Assembly: GCA_040376705.1 (NCBI GenBank)
Contig: JBEIQE010000002.1
Span: 301,902 to 365,901, forward strand
Length of the DNA: 64,000 nucleotides
Source: JBEIQE01 sp040376705
GTDB taxonomy: Bacteria > Pseudomonadota > Alphaproteobacteria > UBA2400
Reading direction: 5' to 3'
Shown here: in pieces, positions 1-8,289 of the stretch
How positions within the stretch are numbered: position 1 is the first letter of the stretch
Layout of the letters: each line of letters begins with the position of its first letter
Notes under the pieces: generated by a model
The model's database searches: none
The model's input: only the letters and a program-made list of their open reading frames with translations
Told to the model about the DNA's origin: nothing
Program-made: the position numbers and the translations under genes

Positions 1-57
1 GATTCAGGCTTAGGCCCGTGCCTGCGCAATATCAAGTGGTGATTTGGCCCTTAAACG

Positions 58-83
58 AAAAACCCCGCTGGTGAAGCGGGGGA
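58..83 (-). terminator. Rho-independent terminator of the lipoprotein gene
   Basis: Read on the minus strand, a CCCCGCT/AGCGGGG stem is followed by a run of T. It lies just past the stop of the minus-strand gene ending at 121. The first 57 bases of the window show no gene that I can recognise. Confidence 0.8.
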
Positions 84-120
84 GTTCGCACATGTGTTTT
101 GTTTTGGGTAATTTTATTAT

Positions 121-921
121 TCAACCTAGAGAGTATCTTTCCGGCTGGCGGTAAGCGGCTTCGTTCATCCAGCGACGCTTTTCAGCTTCGGGATCAACCG
201 GCTTCTTGAAATCAACCACCGGAGCGGGCGAGAGGTTTTGCGCGCCCCACTGGGTGACGTTAAAGTCGGACCGCAAGGTGCCAGCATGAATGGCAATGGT
301 AATGGGCATTTGCGCGACCTGCTCAGGCACACCCCGGTTCCAGAAATTGAGCAGATGCTGCAGCGAGACTGAAAGCGCAGCCTGCTGGTAAAGCACCGGC
401 TTATCAGTGTTAAGGGCTGTGGGGTTAAGCGCAATCACCTTATCGTTGATATAAAGCGCAGAGGCATATTCGCTACCCGAAAGGCGCTTATCAAAACAAA
501 TGGCATAACCGCCTTTATCAGCCATGGCGAGCAGGGCCTTGGTGGGTGTGGTCATCCGCGGATAGTTCTTGATCACTTCATCGAGGCTGACCAGCTTTTC
601 GATGTTGCGATTGCCCAAGGGGCCTTCCCGCGTGGTATCGAGCGGCGCAGCGCAGCGCTCGATGCTGCGTTTGGCGAGGCTGGCGATAGCGGCGGTGTGG
701 TACTCATCCAGCTTCTTGAAGTCCTCTGGCGTGGGCCCGGCTTGGGCCGCCCGCGGCGAGGGGGCGATAAGAGTAAGCTGAGTTGGTGTAAGCGGTGAAA
801 CTGCCGGCTGTGTAACCTCCAGGTCCTGCTTGGCGCAGGCGCTGGTGGACAATACAGTTGCAGTGGCGAGTGCAGCAAACGCTGCGCGCACCCCGCGAGA
901 GGTTATTGTTTTGCTTCCCAT
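121..921 (-). CDS. Lipoprotein with one Phe-Asp/Lys-Val-Ile domain (DUF6782-like?)
   Basis: This is a secreted, probably lipid-anchored protein of unknown function, about 266 residues. The N-terminus is basic, then hydrophobic, and ends in a lipobox (LSTSAC). I chose the ATG at 921 over the GTG at 930 because GGGAG sits 8 nt before it. The mature part has a motif GGYAICFDKRL followed by DKVIALNP and a helix-like stretch. The same motif occurs twice in the next gene upstream (1024-2034) and once in the protein at 61480-62544. My recollection is that this pattern resembles the DUF6782 putative metallopeptidase family. Where that family would have HExxH this protein reads LSVSLQHLL, so catalysis is unlikely. 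Function unknown. Confidence 0.75.
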   Translation of the reverse strand: MGSKTITSRGVRAAFAALATATVLSTSACAKQDLEVTQPAVSPLTPTQLTLIAPSPRAAQAGPTPEDFKKLDEYHTAAIASLAKRSIERCAAPLDTTREGPLGNRNIEKLVSLDEVIKNYPRMTTPTKALLAMADKGGYAICFDKRLSGSEYASALYINDKVIALNPTALNTDKPVLYQQAALSVSLQHLLNFWNRGVPEQVAQMPITIAIHAGTLRSDFNVTQWGAQNLSPAPVVDFKKPVDPEAEKRRWMNEAAYRQPERYSLG

Positions 922-1023
922 TTTACGCACTCCCTGTTTTGGCCCTCTTTGGAGCCTATTTTTTGTGCTGAATCGTTAATAGAACGTCGAATCAGAACGG
1001 TCAACAGGATTCGCTCTAAAACC

Positions 1024-2034
1024 TTACTGCAGTGCTGCGTTACGGTGCGGGGCAGGGGTTTTAATGGCGGGGGCTGGCGCGCTGTTGGTACGGATTCCGT
1101 AAGGCTGATCAAGCGCCTCGGCGGTTATCTTGCCACCAGCCAGTGCCTCTGCGTCCTGCTGTACCTTGGTGTAGGCGAGTAGCAGTACTTTCTGGAAGTC
1201 GTAGTCAGGCGGATTGGGCTTGAGCGCAATAATGCGGGCCTTGCCGTTATAAACCACCGCCAGATCATCGCTTTCGCGCAGGGATTTATCGAAGCACACA
1301 GCATAGCCCCCGCTGTTTACCGCCTCGAGCAGGCCCATGACCTTGGGCTGGTTTTCAAACGCGGCATGTAACTGTGGCAGCCCGATGTTGAGGATGCGGT
1401 GGCCGCTGGCCTCGGGCGCATCGCGTTCTGGGCTGCAGGCATCAACCGAGCGGTGCTCGATCTCGCGCAGGAGGCGGAAGAGTTTATGCGGAGCCTCAGC
1501 GGGCAGGGCAGCGCTGGGCTTGGCGGCGTCGAGTACAATACCTTGCGGCTTCTCGAACTCCGCACGCTCAAGCTTGCCTTCGTTCACGCTGTTCCAGCCA
1601 GCCTTGAGGAAGGCGTAGGTCTGCAGCAGGGCCTTTTCCGCATCAACATCTGAAAGGGTGGGGTTGAGGGCGATCATGCGGGTTGCACCAGCGCTATAAA
1701 CAACGGCGGCTTCGGGTGCGCCCTTCAGCTTGTCGCTAAAACATATGCTGTAATGGGCGTTATTGGTTAGAGCCATGCTGGCAATCAGCTCGGTAAAGCT
1801 GACATTACCTTGCGCATCCGGCTTGGTGCTTACGGTGGGCGTGCTGAGCAGTGGCTTGCGCGCTGCGTTGCGGTTGCCGGTATCGAGAGTCTGATCGCAG
1901 TTGAGCAGCGAGCGCGCTTCAATTTCATTCGCCATACGGCCAGTAAAAATGCCCGGCCCATCGGCTGCGGCGCTGGCGCTAACGGGCAATGCAAGTGCAG
2001 CGAATGCGAGGGCTGCGATATTACTATGGTTCAT
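1024..2034 (-). CDS. Secreted protein with two tandem copies of the same domain
   Basis: A 336-residue exported protein of unknown function. It has a signal peptide (hydrophobic core, cleavage near ASA-AAD around residue 24) and GGGAGA upstream of the ATG. Two copies of the domain seen in its neighbour (121-921) are visible. One has HYSICFSDKLKG then RMIALNPTLSD in the first half. The other has GGYAVCFDKSLRE then RIIALKPNPPD in the second half, each followed by an LLxxYxxxK-like helix. The Cys in the CF-S/D motif is kept in both copies. The two genes are about 100 bp apart on the same strand and look like a duplication, with one domain in one protein and two in the other. No HExxH zinc motif is present. 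Confidence 0.75.
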   Translation of the reverse strand: MNHSNIAALAFAALALPVSASAAADGPGIFTGRMANEIEARSLLNCDQTLDTGNRNAARKPLLSTPTVSTKPDAQGNVSFTELIASMALTNNAHYSICFSDKLKGAPEAAVVYSAGATRMIALNPTLSDVDAEKALLQTYAFLKAGWNSVNEGKLERAEFEKPQGIVLDAAKPSAALPAEAPHKLFRLLREIEHRSVDACSPERDAPEASGHRILNIGLPQLHAAFENQPKVMGLLEAVNSGGYAVCFDKSLRESDDLAVVYNGKARIIALKPNPPDYDFQKVLLLAYTKVQQDAEALAGGKITAEALDQPYGIRTNSAPAPAIKTPAPHRNAALQ

Positions 2035-2097
2035 TTTTTATCTCCCTGTTTCACACAGGGGTAGCATTACCGTTGCTCGGCGCAAGGGGGGATTGTG

Positions 2098-3339
2098 TTA
2101 AGGACGGGTCTGGCCGGTGCCATGCACAACATACTTGTAAGTGGTGAGCTGCTCGGCCCCCACTGGCCCGCGTGCATGTAAACGCCCGGTTGCTATGCCG
2201 ATTTCGGCCCCGAAGCCAAACTCGCCGCCATCGGCAAACTGGGTACTGGCGTTGTGCAGCGCAATAGCGGAATCGACCTCGCGTAGGAAACGCGCAGCTA
2301 CTGCTTGATCCTCGGCGATAATCGCATCTGTATGGTGCGAGCCATAGTGCGCGATATGCGCCAGCGCTTCATCCGGGCTGTGCACTGTCTTCACCGCGAT
2401 AATGGCATCGAGGTATTCAGTCGCCCAATCCTGCTCAGTGGCCGGCTTCACGCGGGGGTCAGTTGCCTGAGCCATATCATCGCCGCGCACTTCGCAGCCT
2501 TTATCAATAAGCGCTGCCAGCAGGCGCGGGAGCAGGGGCGAGGTTTTATCAATCAGCAGCGTTTCAGCCGCGCCGCATACGCCTGTGCGGCGGAGCTTCG
2601 AGTTGATCAGCACGCTCTCGGCCATATCGGCCTCTGCCGAGGCATGCACATATACATGGTTGTTGCCCTCAAGATGCGCGAGTACCGGAACCCGGCTCTC
2701 GCTTTGCACTCTGGCGACGAGGCTCTTGCCCCCGCGCGGAATAATCACGTCTATCAAACCAGCCGCCGCCAGCATGTCGCCTACAGCGGCGCGGTCAGTC
2801 GTGGTGACCATGCTGATGGCCGCAAGTGGCAGGCCAGCTTCAGCGAGACCCATCTGCATGGCCTTGTGAATGGCTGTGGACGAATTAAAACTCTCGCTGC
2901 CCCCGCGCAGCAGGCAGGCGTTGCCCGCCCGCAGGCACAGGGCGCCCGCATCAGCAGTTACATTCGGGCGGCTCTCGTAAATGATGCCGATGGTGCCTAG
3001 CGGCACCGAGACGCGCTCAATCGTCATGCCATTCGGGCGGGTCCAGCTGGCCAGCTGCTTGCCCACAGGGTCGGGCAGATGAGCGATAATTTCAATTCCG
3101 GCCGCCATGGCCTCGATGCGTTTATCATCAAGCCTGAGGCGGTCCTGCATAGCGGGGGAGAGGCCGGTGGCGGCGGCCATATCCTGTACGTTGGCGGCCA
3201 GAATATCAGCTGCACGGGCGCGCAGGGCCTTGGCCATGGCCAGTAATGCTGCGGTTTTCTGGTCAGCACTGGTCAGGGCCAGCTGGTGTTGGGCGGCGCG
3301 GGCCTTGCGGGCGAGCTCGGCTATCTCGATATTCTGCAT
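2098..3339 (-). CDS. proA: Gamma-glutamyl phosphate reductase
   Basis: Reduces gamma-glutamyl phosphate to glutamate semialdehyde with NADPH, the second step of proline synthesis from glutamate, in the cytoplasm. At 413 residues it has normal family length. Visible motifs are the NAD(P)-binding ESRPNVTADAGALCLRAGNA, the LIIPRGG-like VIIPRGGKSL, the catalytic-cysteine segment RRTGVCGAAETLL near residue 255, and the C-terminal HARGPVGAEQLTTYKY signature. proB lies 2.3 kb away on the same strand, separated by a Crp-type regulator, a SLOG protein and two small secreted proteins, so the usual proB-proA adjacency is broken. Confidence 0.97.
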   Translation of the reverse strand: MQNIEIAELARKARAAQHQLALTSADQKTAALLAMAKALRARAADILAANVQDMAAATGLSPAMQDRLRLDDKRIEAMAAGIEIIAHLPDPVGKQLASWTRPNGMTIERVSVPLGTIGIIYESRPNVTADAGALCLRAGNACLLRGGSESFNSSTAIHKAMQMGLAEAGLPLAAISMVTTTDRAAVGDMLAAAGLIDVIIPRGGKSLVARVQSESRVPVLAHLEGNNHVYVHASAEADMAESVLINSKLRRTGVCGAAETLLIDKTSPLLPRLLAALIDKGCEVRGDDMAQATDPRVKPATEQDWATEYLDAIIAVKTVHSPDEALAHIAHYGSHHTDAIIAEDQAVAARFLREVDSAIALHNASTQFADGGEFGFGAEIGIATGRLHARGPVGAEQLTTYKYVVHGTGQTRP

Positions 3340-3422
3340 ACTGACCTTATTCCGGAAGGCTGATTTTCTCTATTATGCGTGAAAATCAGTTCCGGGAAAG
3401 TCATTTAGCAGCAGGGGGCGGT

Positions 3423-4103
3423 TTACTGAATCACCTCAAGCCCGCAATAGCTGCGCAGCAGGGCGGCGTCTTTTACGCGCACGCTTGTCCGCTCAAAGAT
3501 CACACCCTTGGCCTTGAGCGCGGCGATTGAGCGCGAGAGACTCTCGGGCGTCATGCCAAGGCGCTGGGCGATAACGCGGCGCGGCTCATTCAGATCGCAG
3601 ACAAACGAACCTGTCATGCTGGGGCTCAGGCTGAGGATGTAATGAGCTACCCGCTCATTTCCCTTCTGCAGCTTGAGCTGGCGTATCTGGTTGGTGAGTA
3701 TGCGCGTCTGGGTGGCCAGCTCGCGCAGCATGGGCAGCGACAGCTCGGGATGCTCGGTCAGCATCTGCTGAGCGTTCGTGAAGGGGATGGCCAGTGTTAC
3801 AACATCGGTATCTGCCACAGCCGATACCAGATAGGGGCGATGCAGAATGGCCGAGTTGAGGCCGAACAGGTGGCCTTTATGCACTGTATCAATAATTGTG
3901 GATTGGCCAGACTCCCTGAGGGCCGTAATCGATACAATCCCGTCGAGAAGAATATGGAAGGATGTACCGTCATCATACTGGTTGAAGATATTCTCTCCAG
4001 TACTATAGCGCTTGATAGTTCCAAGGCTGTTGAGGCGGCTGAGTGTTTCCGCACTGACCTCGCGTGAAAAATCGCAGTTCTGGATATTTAAGGCAGCAAG
4101 CAT
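3423..4103 (-). CDS. Crp/Fnr-family transcription regulator
   Basis: A 226-residue DNA-binding regulator. Residues 15-125 form a cyclic-nucleotide-binding-type beta roll (GENIFNQYDDGTSFHILLDG, then GHLFGLNSAI). A long dimerisation helix follows, then a C-terminal winged helix with recognition segment RRVIAQRLGMTPESLSRSIAAL. The N-terminal cysteine cluster of oxygen-sensing Fnr is absent; only an isolated Cys near residue 10 is present, so Fe-S sensing is unlikely. The ligand cannot be read. The gene lies between proA and a SLOG-fold gene. A promoter-like motif resembling the SigF sites of this window lies 29 bp upstream (4132-4157). Confidence 0.88.
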   Translation of the reverse strand: MLAALNIQNCDFSREVSAETLSRLNSLGTIKRYSTGENIFNQYDDGTSFHILLDGIVSITALRESGQSTIIDTVHKGHLFGLNSAILHRPYLVSAVADTDVVTLAIPFTNAQQMLTEHPELSLPMLRELATQTRILTNQIRQLKLQKGNERVAHYILSLSPSMTGSFVCDLNEPRRVIAQRLGMTPESLSRSIAALKAKGVIFERTSVRVKDAALLRSYCGLEVIQ

Positions 4104-4131
4104 GGTGGCGTTACTCCGTAGTTATCAGGTT

Positions 4132-4157
4132 ACGGTAGGCGCATTGCAAAAGGTTAC
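4132..4157 (-). promoter_or_regulatory. Weak SigF-like promoter before the Crp-type regulator
   Basis: On the minus strand the sequence reads GTAACC, 16 nt, CCGT (or 17 nt, CGTA). The -35-like element is identical to the SigF-like site at 15451, but the -10-like element is only partial. It is placed correctly, with its end 29 bp before the regulator's ATG. This is a candidate only. Confidence 0.25.
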
Positions 4158-4220
4158 AAGGTAATACGACGGTAAGCTGCTCACCTATTAGGAATACAAA
4201 TCGCGCTGCGATTAGTTTAA

Positions 4221-4727
4221 TTACGCAATTGTGTATTTTTTATGCGTAATGGTAAGTCCGGCTGCACGCGCCTTATCAATTGTATCCTGCGTACCAGCAG
4301 AGTTGTTCACCTGATAGGCGAACAGGCTGTTGGCGGCGGCGATCACTGCCGAGTTGCGGTCGTAATAAGTAGCTTCATTGCATGCATGGTGGTGCATCTC
4401 GATGAAATGCTCAGGGTGGGCGCGCTTGACCTGACCGAGCTGGCTGACAAGGTTGTGCGCCTGTGTGAGCGTAATGATGCCGCGGCTACCCGCGTTGAGG
4501 TAATGCGCTGCGTAATACGATAGCGGCGTGGGGATGATGATTTTGAGCTGCTGGCAGGACGGGTCGTGCTTCAGGGCCTCGTCAGTCGCGATATAGTCAA
4601 CGCCCAAGGCGCCGCCGGTGACTATGCCATCGCCGCGCTGCAGAATGCGGGCCACATCGCCGCGCACATCTGCCTCTACCTGTTCGTTAGTCTTGCGCCA
4701 GCTGCCCGAAATTGCCGTCCATTCCAT
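4221..4727 (-). CDS. SLOG-fold (DprA/LOG-like) nucleotide-binding protein
   Basis: A 168-residue cytoplasmic protein with a Rossmann-like core. The glycine-rich loop GIVTGGALGVDYIATDEAL near residues 34-52 is the SLOG signature seen in DprA, LOG and nucleotide-sensing proteins. It is followed by IIIPTPLSYY and a C-terminal NSLFAYQVNNSAGTQDTIDK strand/helix. Proteins of this superfamily bind nucleotides or nucleic acids. Which applies here cannot be read, and there is no DprA winged helix. The SD overlaps the end of the preceding small secreted gene, 7 bp apart, so the two are probably co-translated. Confidence 0.7.
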   Translation of the reverse strand: MEWTAISGSWRKTNEQVEADVRGDVARILQRGDGIVTGGALGVDYIATDEALKHDPSCQQLKIIIPTPLSYYAAHYLNAGSRGIITLTQAHNLVSQLGQVKRAHPEHFIEMHHHACNEATYYDRNSAVIAAANSLFAYQVNNSAGTQDTIDKARAAGLTITHKKYTIA

Positions 4728-4734
4728 GCTTTAC

Positions 4735-5136
4735 TCACTCCACAGGCGTATTCGCCTTTGCTTGCAGGCGCGCAATCAGCGCGTCGATGTTGCTGCCATG
4801 GTCCGCCCCGAGGTCTTCGGGTGTCAGCTTCTGGCTAAGGCTGAGCGGCATATCCGTATCGTACAGCCATACATCGCCAGGGGTGAAAGTGAGCTTGCCA
4901 CAGGTGCCATATCCCCCATGGGTTTTACGCAAATTTTCGCCGATAGTCGGTGTGCCGCGTGACGACAGAACCTGCATTACGATAAAATCGGCCCCCACTT
5001 CAACAACTTTGCCAACAAAAAGCTCAGGCCGCCCTGCGGCTTTTTCGACCAGCGTGCGCGGGTCGTATACCGGACTGCATGCGAGAGCGGGAGTGGCTAA
5101 GACGAGCAGGGTGAGGCAAATGGCGAGGATGCGCAT
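4735..5136 (-). CDS. Small secreted protein, cysteine after the signal peptide
   Basis: A 133-residue exported protein of unknown function. The signal peptide MRILAICLTLLVLATPALA is followed directly by CSPVYDPR. The SD AAGGAAAG is well placed. The mature part starts with Cys and continues FVGKVVEVGADFIVMQVL, a pattern loosely like netrin/TIMP-type OB folds in other secreted proteins, but the match is too weak to assert. It is followed 7 bp later by the SLOG gene. Confidence 0.65.
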   Translation of the reverse strand: MRILAICLTLLVLATPALACSPVYDPRTLVEKAAGRPELFVGKVVEVGADFIVMQVLSSRGTPTIGENLRKTHGGYGTCGKLTFTPGDVWLYDTDMPLSLSQKLTPEDLGADHGSNIDALIARLQAKANTPVE

Positions 5137-5162
5137 GTTCTTTCCTTCGGTTAAGTTTGAGG

Positions 5163-5615
5163 TTATTCGTCTATTTTAGAGATTGAATCGATATGTATGA
5201 CCGTACCGCCCATAAAAATACGGTCGCATTTAGTATTGGCTTGTTCGTGTAGTGATATGCTTGTACTGCCAACTTGCCTGATTTCAATTTTACATTCTTT
5301 ATATTCAGGTAAGTCATAGGCATCTTGCGTTATAGGCAGCGGAATAGCCGTCATAATGCCATTCTTTATAAAACCAACACCTTCGAAACCCGCAGTATGA
5401 CTGCAGCTGTTATATTCAATGCTTACAAGGTGAGGGCCACCTTCTAGATTTAGCGGGCCTCTTTTAATGCTTACATGTGCTTCTGCGTAGCCACTTATGT
5501 TGCCGCAAGGCTCAGTAGCTTTAAATGCATAAGTGCCTACAAAGTCATCACTTGCACTTGCCATCACCGGCCCTGCCATAAGCATCAGTGCAAGACAGGT
5601 GATGGCTATGCGCAT
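5163..5615 (-). CDS. Small secreted protein, AT-rich, unknown function
   Basis: A 150-residue protein with signal peptide MRIAITCLALMLMAGPVMAS and a mature beta-rich part containing four cysteines (PCGN, SCSH, KECK, KCDR). Base composition is clearly more AT-rich than proB and other neighbours, hinting at recent acquisition. The SD AGGAG overlaps the stop of proB, 8 bp upstream, suggesting coupling. I do not recognise the family. Confidence 0.6.
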   Translation of the reverse strand: MRIAITCLALMLMAGPVMASASDDFVGTYAFKATEPCGNISGYAEAHVSIKRGPLNLEGGPHLVSIEYNSCSHTAGFEGVGFIKNGIMTAIPLPITQDAYDLPEYKECKIEIRQVGSTSISLHEQANTKCDRIFMGGTVIHIDSISKIDE

Positions 5616-5623
5616 AGAGGCTC

Positions 5624-6787
5624 CTAGCTGTGCAGGACCAAGTCGTCGCGGTGGATCATCACATCGCGCCCGCCCATATCGCCGAGCAGCTGATCAATCT
5701 CGGCGCTCTGGTGGCCTTTGATTTTGTCGGATTCTTCGCTTGAGTAAGTGGCGAGACCGCGGGCGATTTCCTTGCCTTCGGCCGTCTTCACCACCACCAC
5801 ATCCCCGCGTTCGAAGGTACCTTCAACCTTGGTTACGCCTGCAGGCAGCAGGCTCTTGCCGCGTTGCAGGGCGGCCATCGCGCCTTCATCGATATGCAGC
5901 ACACCTTGGGTGGCTACATGCGCAGCAATCCACTGTTTGCGCGCGGTTAGCGGTGTGCCTGCCGGAATAAACCACGTGCAGCGGTTATTATCGATATGCG
6001 AAAGCGGGTGCATGAGGCGGCCCAGCGCAATGGCCATGCGGCAACCCGCGTTCATGGCGATGCGCGCGGCCATGATTTTGGTAATCATGCCGCCGGAGGA
6101 GAAACCTGGGGGCGGCTTATCCGCCATCGCCTCGATATCGGGCGTAATCTCGGTTACGCGCTCAATCAGTTTGGCGGAGGGGTCTTTTTTGGGATCGGCT
6201 GTATACAGACCATCGATATCCGAGAGCAGCACCAGCGTATCGGCCGAGATCATCTGCGCCACGCGGGCGGCGAGACGGTCGTTATCGCCAAAGCGGATTT
6301 CTTCGGTCGCTACAGTATCGTTCTCGTTAATCAGCGGTACGGCACCCAAGCGTAAAAGCGTGTTGATGGTCGCTCTACCATTGAGGTGGCGTTGGCGCGC
6401 CTCGGTATCTTCGGGCGTGACCAGTACCTGCGCCACGGTAATGGCGTGGCGGGCGAGGGCTTCCTGCCAGGCATGCGCAAGGCGGATTTGCCCGGTGGCG
6501 GCGGCGGCCTGCTTCTCCTCGAGCTTCAGCGCGCGGCCCATGAGGCCCAAATGGCGGCGGCCGGTGGCCACAGCGCCTGAGGTGACGATCAGCACCTCTT
6601 GCCCGCGCGCCTTGAGCGCGGCGATGTCATCTGCAAAGGCATCCATCCATTCGCGGTTGAGGGTGCCCGAGGCATCGTCCACCAGCAGGGCCGAGCCGAC
6701 CTTGACGACCACGCGCCTTGCGGTGCGTAAGGTCTCGGTTGGGGCCGTGTGAACGGTAACGTCAGAGGTATCGAGTGGCTGGGTCAT
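5624..6787 (-). CDS. proB: Glutamate 5-kinase
   Basis: Phosphorylates the gamma-carboxylate of glutamate with ATP, the first and normally proline-inhibited step of proline synthesis. It has 387 residues. The amino-acid kinase domain (about 25-270) shows VVVKVGSALL, LIVTSGAVATG, NENDTVATEEIRFGDND, LLSDIDGLYTADP and SSGGMITKIMAA. A C-terminal PUA domain (about 290-370) follows. An N-terminal extension of about 20 residues precedes the usual start. It heads the minus-strand run towards proA. Confidence 0.97.
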   Translation of the reverse strand: MTQPLDTSDVTVHTAPTETLRTARRVVVKVGSALLVDDASGTLNREWMDAFADDIAALKARGQEVLIVTSGAVATGRRHLGLMGRALKLEEKQAAAATGQIRLAHAWQEALARHAITVAQVLVTPEDTEARQRHLNGRATINTLLRLGAVPLINENDTVATEEIRFGDNDRLAARVAQMISADTLVLLSDIDGLYTADPKKDPSAKLIERVTEITPDIEAMADKPPPGFSSGGMITKIMAARIAMNAGCRMAIALGRLMHPLSHIDNNRCTWFIPAGTPLTARKQWIAAHVATQGVLHIDEGAMAALQRGKSLLPAGVTKVEGTFERGDVVVVKTAEGKEIARGLATYSSEESDKIKGHQSAEIDQLLGDMGGRDVMIHRDDLVLHS

Positions 6788-6901
6788 GGGATAATATCAG
6801 CATAATTCTGCGGTTTCTCATAGTCATTATGGTTAATTGTTTCTTACCTTAGCGGCTCATAAACCAGTTTTTGTCATGCTTTGAAAATCGAGGAAAATTG
6901 C

Positions 6902-8287
6902 ATGGCCAGAAAACCAACTAAAGCCCCCGTCACGCCCAAAGCGCCACCCGAGCTGGCCGCTGCTGAGATTGTGATGAACCCCGAGACGGGCGCGATCATC
7001 CACGCCAAGAATGCGGACGTGCAGCGCGACCCTGCCTCGCTTACCAAGTTGATGACCGCTTATATGGTGATGAAGGCGGTGGAAGAGGGCCGGATCAAGC
7101 TCGATGACCAGATTAGAATCAGCGAGGGTGCGTCAAAGCTTGATAACAATACGCTGAACGTGAAAGTGACCAACGCCGATGGTGTAGAAGAGGTGCTTGA
7201 TACACTGCCCGCTGGTAGCCGATTGACAGTGCGCGAAGCACTAACCGTGATGATGACCAGCTCGGCCAATGGTGTAGCCAAGGCCTTGGGTGAGCATCTG
7301 GCCCCCACCAAGCTCAACGCCAAGGGCAAGACTGTGCCCGGCAGCGAGCGCGACTTTGCCCGCGAAATGACCCGCGTTGCGCAGGGCGAGCTGGGCATGA
7401 CCAGCTCCAGCTTCATCAACGCTTCGGGCCTTAACAACGGCGGTCCCGAGCAAAAGACCAATTTATCTACCGCGCGCGATATGGCGGTGCTCAGCCAGCG
7501 GTTGATGAAGGATTATCCGGATTATGAAAAGCTGCTGTCTACCCACACCGCCACCACGCATGTGATTTTGCCGGATAAGCGCAAGGTGAGGGTGCATAGC
7601 CCCACCACCAACCATTTTGTACGCGACTTTGAAGGCGATACGGCCCGCACGCGCAAAGAGGGCTTCCATGCGGTTGGCCCGCAGAAAACCGGTTTTAATC
7701 GCTTTTCGGGCGGCATCAATCTCGCTTCGACCGCCGAGAACAAGGATGGCGTACGCCTGACCTCTATTGTGCTGGGCGGCAAGGACAGCGACCGCCGCTA
7801 TGCCGCCAACCTGAAGAACCTGCGCACCGGTTTTGCCGAGGTGCAGAGTAACCCGCAGTATGCAGCCGTGTTTAGAAAGCCTGAGGACCGTACGCTCTAT
7901 GCCTCGGTTTCGCCCAGCTCGGCCTTTGCCGAAGCATCAAAGCGCGAACGTGGCAACAAGCGCGGGCCTGCTGCAACAGTTGTGGCCGAGGCCGAGAGTA
8001 AACAGCCCAGAGGCAGTTTCAACCGGGCCAGTTATCGCAAGCAGCGTGAGCGCGCGCCCGTTATTGCGCCGGTGGCGGCCTTAGCGCCGGTTGATTTGCA
8101 GGCGGCCTTGCCGGTCGATCAGGTGAGTATGACTGCACTGGTTGATGTGCGTGCCGCAGTCGTGGCCAGTGCCGAACCCGCGCCCGTAGCCGAAGCTGCA
8201 GCAGCCCCTGCCGATCCGCAGGTTGATGCCGGCGTGCGCGGTGGCAGCTCGATTAAGCCGGTAACCTACCGCCTTTTGGGGCAGTAG
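6902..8287 (+). CDS. D-alanyl-D-alanine carboxypeptidase (S11), no evident signal peptide
   Basis: A low-molecular-weight penicillin-binding protein that trims the terminal D-Ala of peptidoglycan stem peptides. The three active-site boxes are present: SLTK (near residue 43), SAN (near 122) and KTG (near 262). Residues beyond about 330 form an Ala/Pro/Val-rich low-complexity tail. GAGG-like SD bases precede the ATG at 6902. The in-frame TTG at 6881 adds only seven polar residues, and a stop lies just upstream at 6860. Neither start gives a hydrophobic signal peptide, which is odd for an enzyme acting in the periplasm. It is divergent from proB. Confidence 0.88.
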   Translation: MARKPTKAPVTPKAPPELAAAEIVMNPETGAIIHAKNADVQRDPASLTKLMTAYMVMKAVEEGRIKLDDQIRISEGASKLDNNTLNVKVTNADGVEEVLDTLPAGSRLTVREALTVMMTSSANGVAKALGEHLAPTKLNAKGKTVPGSERDFAREMTRVAQGELGMTSSSFINASGLNNGGPEQKTNLSTARDMAVLSQRLMKDYPDYEKLLSTHTATTHVILPDKRKVRVHSPTTNHFVRDFEGDTARTRKEGFHAVGPQKTGFNRFSGGINLASTAENKDGVRLTSIVLGGKDSDRRYAANLKNLRTGFAEVQSNPQYAAVFRKPEDRTLYASVSPSSAFAEASKRERGNKRGPAATVVAEAESKQPRGSFNRASYRKQRERAPVIAPVAALAPVDLQAALPVDQVSMTALVDVRAAVVASAEPAPVAEAAAAPADPQVDAGVRGGSSIKPVTYRLLGQ

Positions 8288-8289
8288 CC

